Of a stretch of 64,000 nucleotides of DNA, positions 60,320-64,000 are shown one piece after another; position 1 is the stretch's first letter, and the number at the start of each line of letters is the position of its first letter. This DNA is from Burkholderia sp. NRF60-BP8 (GTDB lineage Bacteria; Pseudomonadota; Gammaproteobacteria; Burkholderiales; Burkholderiaceae), in assembly GCF_001522585.2 (NCBI RefSeq), contig NZ_CP013373.1:2232001-2296000 (forward strand), written 5' to 3'. The notes beneath the pieces were generated by a model. That model made no database searches, was not told the origin of the DNA, and saw only the letters and a list, made by a program, of their open reading frames with translations. A program made the position numbers and the translations under genes.

Positions 60320-61042
60320 TCAGACGTCGCCCGCCAGCACCTGCGCGACGTGCAGCACGCGCGTGTCGCGGTCGCCGGTGCGACGCAACCGCCCTTCGAT
60401 GTTCAGCATGCAGCCGAGATCGCCGAGCACGACGGCGCCCGCGCCGGACCCGCGCACGTTCGCGCATTTTTCGTCCGCGATGGCCGCCGAGATGTCGCCG
60501 TATTTCACCGCGAACGTGCCGCCGAAGCCGCAGCAATGCTCGCAGTCCTTCATCTCGGTGACGGTCACGCCGCGCTGCGCGAGCAGCGCGCGCGGCTGCG
60601 CCTTCACGCCGAGCTCGCGCAGGCCCGAGCACGCGTCGTGATAGGTGACCGGCCCGGTGAATTCACCCGGCGCGAGCGACACCTTCGCGACGTTCGCGAG
60701 GAAATCGGTCAGTTCGTGGACTTTCTGCTGGAACCGCACGTAGCGCCCCATCAGTTCGGGATCGTCGCGGAACAGGTCGCCGTAGTGCGCGCGGATCATC
60801 CCGCCGCACGAGCCCGACGGCGCGACGACGTAATCGAACTGCTCGAACTCGCGCAGCGTCTTTTCCGCGAGGTCGCGCGCGAGCGCGCGGTCGCCCGAGT
60901 TGTAGGCCGGCTGGCCGCAGCACGTTTGCGTGGGCGGCACGATCACTTCGTAGCCGGCGTCGCGAATCAGCTTGAGCGCCGAAAAACCGATTTCGGGGCG
61001 CATCAGGTCGACCAGGCAGGTCACGAACAAACCGACTCGCAT
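60320..61042 (-). CDS. lutA: lactate utilization Fe-S oxidoreductase LutA
   Basis: LutA is a CCG-domain (heterodisulfide-reductase-like) subunit of the LutABC lactate dehydrogenase. The 240-residue protein has two cysteine-rich CCG motifs, TCCGQPAYNSG and HCCGFGGTFAV, and other conserved cysteines. The length is typical. The ATG at 61042 has AAGGAG seven bases upstream. Likely promoter on the minus strand: TTGGTC (61093-61098), 17-base spacer, GATAAT (61070-61075). It is divergent from an IclR-type gene, its probable regulator, and followed by lutB. Confidence 0.93.
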   Translation of the reverse strand: MRVGLFVTCLVDLMRPEIGFSALKLIRDAGYEVIVPPTQTCCGQPAYNSGDRALARDLAEKTLREFEQFDYVVAPSGSCGGMIRAHYGDLFRDDPELMGRYVRFQQKVHELTDFLANVAKVSLAPGEFTGPVTYHDACSGLRELGVKAQPRALLAQRGVTVTEMKDCEHCCGFGGTFAVKYGDISAAIADEKCANVRGSGAGAVVLGDLGCMLNIEGRLRRTGDRDTRVLHVAQVLAGDV

Positions 61043-61069
61043 ACGTGCTCCTTCGAGAAAACGGCCCTC

Positions 61070-61098
61070 ATTATCCGACGTTTGGCCGGCAAGACCAA
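61070..61098 (-). promoter_or_regulatory. probable lutAB promoter
   Basis: Minus-strand TTGGTC at 61093-61098, 17-base spacer, and GATAAT at 61070-61075. The distance to the lutA ATG is 27 bases from the -10. Confidence 0.5.
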
Positions 61099-61196
61099 CG
61101 CCGGCCCGCGCGCAAGCCCGCCGCGCGCGAAGCGAGGACTTCCTCGAACGGCGTTCGCTTTTTTCACGATACGAGATACAATCGATCCAACACCGC

Positions 61197-61208
61197 TTGA
61201 CGCGTCAA
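61197..61208. promoter_or_regulatory. perfect palindrome TTGACGCGTCAA upstream of the IclR gene
   Basis: A 12-base perfect palindrome 17-28 bases before the IclR start and about 150 bases from the lutA start. It may be the regulator's own operator. A plus-strand TACAAT at 61177-61182 lies just before it and would place it over the transcribed leader. Confidence 0.45.
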
Positions 61209-61225
61209 CCGATTCCTCCCCCGAC

Positions 61226-62035
61226 ATGAGCCAACCCACCCCGGATTCCAAAACGTCGATCCAGGTGATCGAACGCATGATGCGGTTGCTGGACGCGCTC
61301 GCCGCGCACAGCGACCCTGTCAGCCTGAAGGAACTCGCCCAGCGCACCGAGCTGCATCCGTCGACCGCGCACCGCATCCTCAACGACATGGTGACGTGCC
61401 GCCTCGTCGACCGCTCCGATCCCGGCACCTACCGCCTCGGCATGCGGCTGCTCGAGCTGGGCAATCTCGTGAAGGCGCGCCTGTCGGTGCGCGACGCGGC
61501 GCTGATGCCGATGCGCGAGTTGCACCGCCTCACCGGGCAGACCGTGAACCTGTCGGTACGCCAGGGCGACGAGATCGTCTACATCGAGCGCGCGTACTCA
61601 GAGCGCTCGGGGATGCAGGTCGTCCGCGCGATCGGCGGCCGCGCGCCGCTGCACCTCACGTCGGTCGGCAAGCTGTTCCTCGCGGCCGACGAAACGTCGC
61701 GCGTGCGCGCCTATGCGACGCGCACGGGGCTGTCCGGCCATACCCAGAACAGCATCACCGATATCGCGAAGCTCGAGCGCGAACTGACCCTCGTCCGCCA
61801 GCAATCGTGCGCGCGCGACAACGAGGAGCTCGAACTCGGCGTGCGCTGTATCGCGGCCGGCATCTACGACGATTCGGGCAAGCTCGTCGCGGGTCTGTCG
61901 CTGTCGGCACCGGCCGACCGCCTGCAGGATGCGTGGCTCGGCCAGTTGAGCCGGACGGCGCTCACCATCTCGGAATCGCTCGGCTACCGGCCGGCGCCCG
62001 CGAAGGACATGGACGGGCTGCAACGGCAGGCGTAA
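61226..62035 (+). CDS. IclR family transcriptional regulator
   Basis: A 269-residue regulator with an N-terminal winged helix (about 15-75; MRLLDALAAHSDPVSLKELAQ, then STAHRILNDMVTCRLV) and a C-terminal IclR ligand-binding domain (about 85-255; GAGRAPLHLTSVGKL-type core GGRAPLHLTSVGKLFLA, and LELGVRCIAAGIYDD). The ATG at 61226 begins MSQPTPDSKTSIQV; the frame is open far upstream through the antisense of lutA, which I reject. Its position divergent from lutAB makes it their likely regulator; IclR proteins often respond to small organic acids. A terminator follows. Confidence 0.9.
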   Translation: MSQPTPDSKTSIQVIERMMRLLDALAAHSDPVSLKELAQRTELHPSTAHRILNDMVTCRLVDRSDPGTYRLGMRLLELGNLVKARLSVRDAALMPMRELHRLTGQTVNLSVRQGDEIVYIERAYSERSGMQVVRAIGGRAPLHLTSVGKLFLAADETSRVRAYATRTGLSGHTQNSITDIAKLERELTLVRQQSCARDNEELELGVRCIAAGIYDDSGKLVAGLSLSAPADRLQDAWLGQLSRTALTISESLGYRPAPAKDMDGLQRQA

Positions 62036-62075
62036 GCCGCGGCATCGACCCGGTTCCGCCTCCGGTTTCACCGGA

Positions 62076-62107
62076 CAAAAAAAGCCCCGCGATTGCGGGG
62101 CTTCTTC
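62076..62107. terminator. terminator between the convergent IclR and pbpG genes
   Basis: AAGCCCCGC-GATT-GCGGGGCTT with seven A on the left, which is a seven-T run on the minus strand, and CTTC on the right. It is strong for pbpG and weaker for the IclR gene. Confidence 0.88.
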
Positions 62108-62155
62108 GTTGCGGCGACCGGTACGGCGGCGAACCGCCGCACACGATCAGGTACC

Positions 62156-63322
62156 TCAGGTACCGCCGCTCGGCGTGTTGGCCGCCGTCAGGCGTTCGCC
62201 GCCGCCGGCATCGAGCCAGTTGCGCAGGCGCGACGCGTCGGCGAAGCGCGAGTACTTGCCGAACGAATCGAGCAATACCATCACCATCGGCCGGCCGTGG
62301 ATCGTCGCCTGCATCACGAGGCATTCGCCCGCTTCGTTGATGAAGCCCGTCTTCTGCAGGCCGATGTCCCACGAGCCGTTGCCGCGGATCAGCGCGTTGG
62401 TGCTGTTGTAGACCAGGTTGCGCTTGCCCGTGTACACCTCGTAAGTGCGATCGGTCGAGAACTGGCGGATCAACGGGTACTGGTACGCCGCATTGACCAT
62501 CTTCACGAGGTCGCGCGCGCTCGACACGTTCGAGCTCGACAGGCCGGTCGAATTCTCGAAGTGCGTATCGGTCATGCCGAGCGACTTCGCCTTCGCGTTC
62601 ATCGCCGCGATGAACGCCGGACGGCCGCCCGGGTAGTAACGCGACAGCGCGGCGGCCGCGCGGTTTTCCGACGCCATCAGCGCGATGTGCAGCATGTCCT
62701 CGCGCGACAGGACCGAGCCGACCGACAGGCGCGAGCCCGTGCCCTTCTCGTAGTCGCGGTCTTCGTCGGTGACTTCGAGCTGGTCGGTCATCGGCGACTT
62801 CGAGTCGAGCACGACCATGGCCGTCATCAGCTTCGAGATCGATGCGATCGGCACGACCGCGTGCGAATTCTTGTCGAACAGCGGCTCGCCGGAATTCTGG
62901 TCGACGACGTACGCGACGCTCGAGCGCAGCGCGAGCGCGTCGGGCGTGTCGTGCAGGCCGAACGCCTGGCCGACCGTCGGCCGGCGCGGCTGGAACGCGA
63001 CCTTGCGCACCGCGCCGCGATGGCCGCCATGCAGGCTATTCGCCGCGAGCGTCACGCGCTTTCGCGACGCTTTCGCGCGCGGCGCATCGGCCTCGGCGAC
63101 CTTCGCGGATTTGTCGGCGCTCGCCTTGGCCGACTTCTTCTTCGCTGACGAAGCAGGAGCGACGGCTTTTTTCTTGGCGGCTTGGGTCTTCGCAGTGGCG
63201 GCGAAGGCGTCGGCAGGCAGGACGGACGCGGTGGTCGCCAACAACGCGACTGCGACCGACACAGCGGTGCCGAGCGTCATGCTCTGCAACAATCTGCGCG
63301 GTGAAAACGATTCGGCTTTCAT
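62156..63322 (-). CDS. pbpG: D-alanyl-D-alanine endopeptidase, penicillin-binding protein 7 type
   Basis: A periplasmic peptidoglycan peptidase of the S11 family that cuts DD cross-links. The 388-residue precursor has a signal peptide (hydrophobic about 12-38, probable cut after AFA near residue 41), then a Lys/Ala-rich linker (about 42-90), then the catalytic domain with SISK (Ser161, Lys164), SEN and KTGF. The linker (KKKAVAPASSAKKKSAKAS and so on) is unusually basic and may hold the enzyme to anionic envelope polymers. The ATG at 63322 is preferred to one 12 codons upstream. It is convergent with the IclR gene. Confidence 0.93.
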   Translation of the reverse strand: MKAESFSPRRLLQSMTLGTAVSVAVALLATTASVLPADAFAATAKTQAAKKKAVAPASSAKKKSAKASADKSAKVAEADAPRAKASRKRVTLAANSLHGGHRGAVRKVAFQPRRPTVGQAFGLHDTPDALALRSSVAYVVDQNSGEPLFDKNSHAVVPIASISKLMTAMVVLDSKSPMTDQLEVTDEDRDYEKGTGSRLSVGSVLSREDMLHIALMASENRAAAALSRYYPGGRPAFIAAMNAKAKSLGMTDTHFENSTGLSSSNVSSARDLVKMVNAAYQYPLIRQFSTDRTYEVYTGKRNLVYNSTNALIRGNGSWDIGLQKTGFINEAGECLVMQATIHGRPMVMVLLDSFGKYSRFADASRLRNWLDAGGGERLTAANTPSGGT

Positions 63323-63697
63323 TGGGGTCTGGACAAAGCGGGCGGGAGGTTTCCGCAAGTGTAGTTAAAGCTGAAAAAAAGAGCAATATTAGGCACTTAC
63401 CGATCGTCTTTAAACCGGAATGTAAGAGTCGGCCAACCTCCGGCCAATCGACCCTTGCGCTCCCATCGAAAAAATCGATGAGATGCCCTGCCCGACAGCG
63501 CCCGTCTCCCGATTACCACACGGTTAATTGAGATAACGTCACTTCGGAGGCGATTTAAAGCGGGGAAAGTACGTATCCGGTGCTCGGCATGCCAAAGGCG
63601 CCGGTCTCGACCGTGGCGGCGGCACGTCGCCACGGCACGCGCATCGAAACGGCGCGTTTTTTGACAGGAACAGAAGGATAACGTTCCATGGGCCTGT

Positions 63698-63709
63698 CAG
63701 GTTTACCTG
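63698..63709. promoter_or_regulatory. palindrome CAGGT-TT-ACCTG
   Basis: A perfect 12-base inverted repeat in the pbpG-phasin gap, about 140 bases before the phasin promoter. No nearby promoter element fits it, so its role is open. Confidence 0.3.
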
Positions 63710-63826
63710 CGCGCGATCATGGTGCGGCGCGCTTGCCCCATCGCCGTGCGCACCATGTGGGAACGCGCGTGAAACCGATTCCGAACGGCTGCGATAACTC
63801 GTTGTTTTATCGATAATTTGTCGCGA

Positions 63827-63841
63827 TTGTGCAACGCACAA
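63827..63841. promoter_or_regulatory. upstream PhaR-like inverted repeat
   Basis: TTGTGC-AAC-GCACAA, perfect 6-3-6, ending seven bases before the -35 of the phasin promoter. The half TTGTGCAACGC recurs in the opposite orientation at 63890-63900. Confidence 0.6.
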
Positions 63842-63848
63842 AAAAGAC

Positions 63849-63876
63849 TTGACATCCGTTTTCTCTGCCCTAAAAT
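63849..63876 (+). promoter_or_regulatory. promoter of the probable phasin gene
   Basis: Consensus -35 TTGACA at 63849-63854, a 16-base spacer and -10 TAAAAT at 63871-63876. Transcription would start near 63884, giving a leader of about 93 bases. Confidence 0.75.
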
Positions 63877-63889
63877 AGGCCTCATTGCT

Positions 63890-63900
63890 GCGTTGCACAA
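63890..63900. promoter_or_regulatory. downstream PhaR-like site
   Basis: GCGTTGCACAA is the exact reverse complement of TTGTGCAACGC in the upstream site. It lies within TGCTGCGTTGCACAAAGCA just after the predicted transcription start, so a bound repressor would block the promoter. Confidence 0.6.
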
Positions 63901-63976
63901 AGCACGCATCGCCGAAGTTCCCCAGTGTAGTGCCCTTTATCCTGCGATCGACGCGATCGCTTTTCAGGAGCCTGAC

Positions 63977-64000
63977 ATGTCCTTGCTGACCCCCGAGCAA
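63977..64000 (+). CDS. phaP: phasin family protein, first eight codons only
   Basis: The window ends eight codons into this gene (MSLLTPEQ). The ATG at 63977 has AGGAG six bases upstream. MSLLTPEQ is the start that I recall for Burkholderia phasins, which coat polyhydroxyalkanoate granules, and the promoter with paired PhaR-like repeats fits a phasin under PhaR control. Eight residues cannot prove it; the call is inference from this start and from the promoter. Confidence 0.65.

Larger units (their letters stand above)
63323..63976. other. long intergenic region between pbpG and the phasin gene
   Basis: 654 bases without a supported gene and less GC-rich than the rest of the window. It should hold the pbpG promoter at its left end, though I see no clear elements, and holds the phasin promoter at its right end. 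A perfect CAGGT-TT-ACCTG palindrome is at 63698-63709. A TTGACA at 63661-63666 has no partner -10. Confidence 0.55.

Overview
The window is core chromosome of a high-GC betaproteobacterium. Gene content, order and protein wording fit Burkholderia sensu stricto, probably the B. cepacia complex; this is recognition from memory, not a database search. About 60 protein genes are packed with short gaps. I see no tRNA, rRNA, insertion sequence, prophage or CRISPR array.

Layout. 1-5.7 kb, minus strand: aspartokinase (cut by the left edge), tilS, accA, an AlkA-type DNA glycosylase and cysS. 5.9-8.7 kb, plus strand: a TPR protein, two cyclophilins (periplasmic and cytosolic) and lpxH. 8.7-13.7 kb: cysE and trmJ (minus), suhB and an FAD-dependent oxidoreductase (plus). 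13.7-16.1 kb is a small accessory island (isoprenylcysteine methyltransferase-like, EthD-like and one unknown gene) in front of mutS. 16.2-22.4 kb: mutS, a secreted degenerate metallophosphoesterase-like protein, a SlyD-type isomerase, a RoxA-type JmjC oxygenase and a tiny alanine-rich lipoprotein. 22.5-31.6 kb, minus strand: an MBL-fold hydrolase, bamC, dapA, a methyltransferase, trpS, an M50 protease, a YciO-type protein, a PHP phosphoesterase, an alpha/beta hydrolase and a ferritin-like DUF455 protein. 31.7-33.7 kb, plus strand: gamma carbonic anhydrase, hslO and a lipoprotein. 33.8-44.8 kb, minus strand: pyrG-kdsA-eno-ftsB, a hydrolase, comEC, tatD, lolD and lolC. 45-51.7 kb, plus strand: an unknown gene, recJ, prfB (with its programmed frameshift), lysS and a glycine-zipper protein. 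51.8-57.9 kb: the complete isc cluster iscR-S-U-A-hscB-hscA-fdx-iscX. 57.9-64 kb: a low-molecular-weight phosphatase, a small membrane protein, lutBA with a divergent IclR regulator, pbpG, and the first codons of a probable phasin gene.

The best-supported units are the isc Fe-S assembly operon behind a promoter built into two IscR-type palindromes, the CTP/KDO/enolase/FtsB operon, the LolCD lipoprotein-release pair, and the lutAB lactate-oxidation genes facing their likely regulator.

I found no convincing new multi-gene system. The items most worth a second look are: a 33-base-periodic alanine-rich lipoprotein with its own promoter and terminator (22.1 kb); three tandem hairpin repeats beside comEC (39.2 kb); a diverged repeat of the mutS leader in front of an unknown gene (15.4-16.2 kb); a metallophosphoesterase-like exported protein lacking part of its metal site (18.8 kb); and paired inverted repeats around the phasin promoter (63.8 kb).
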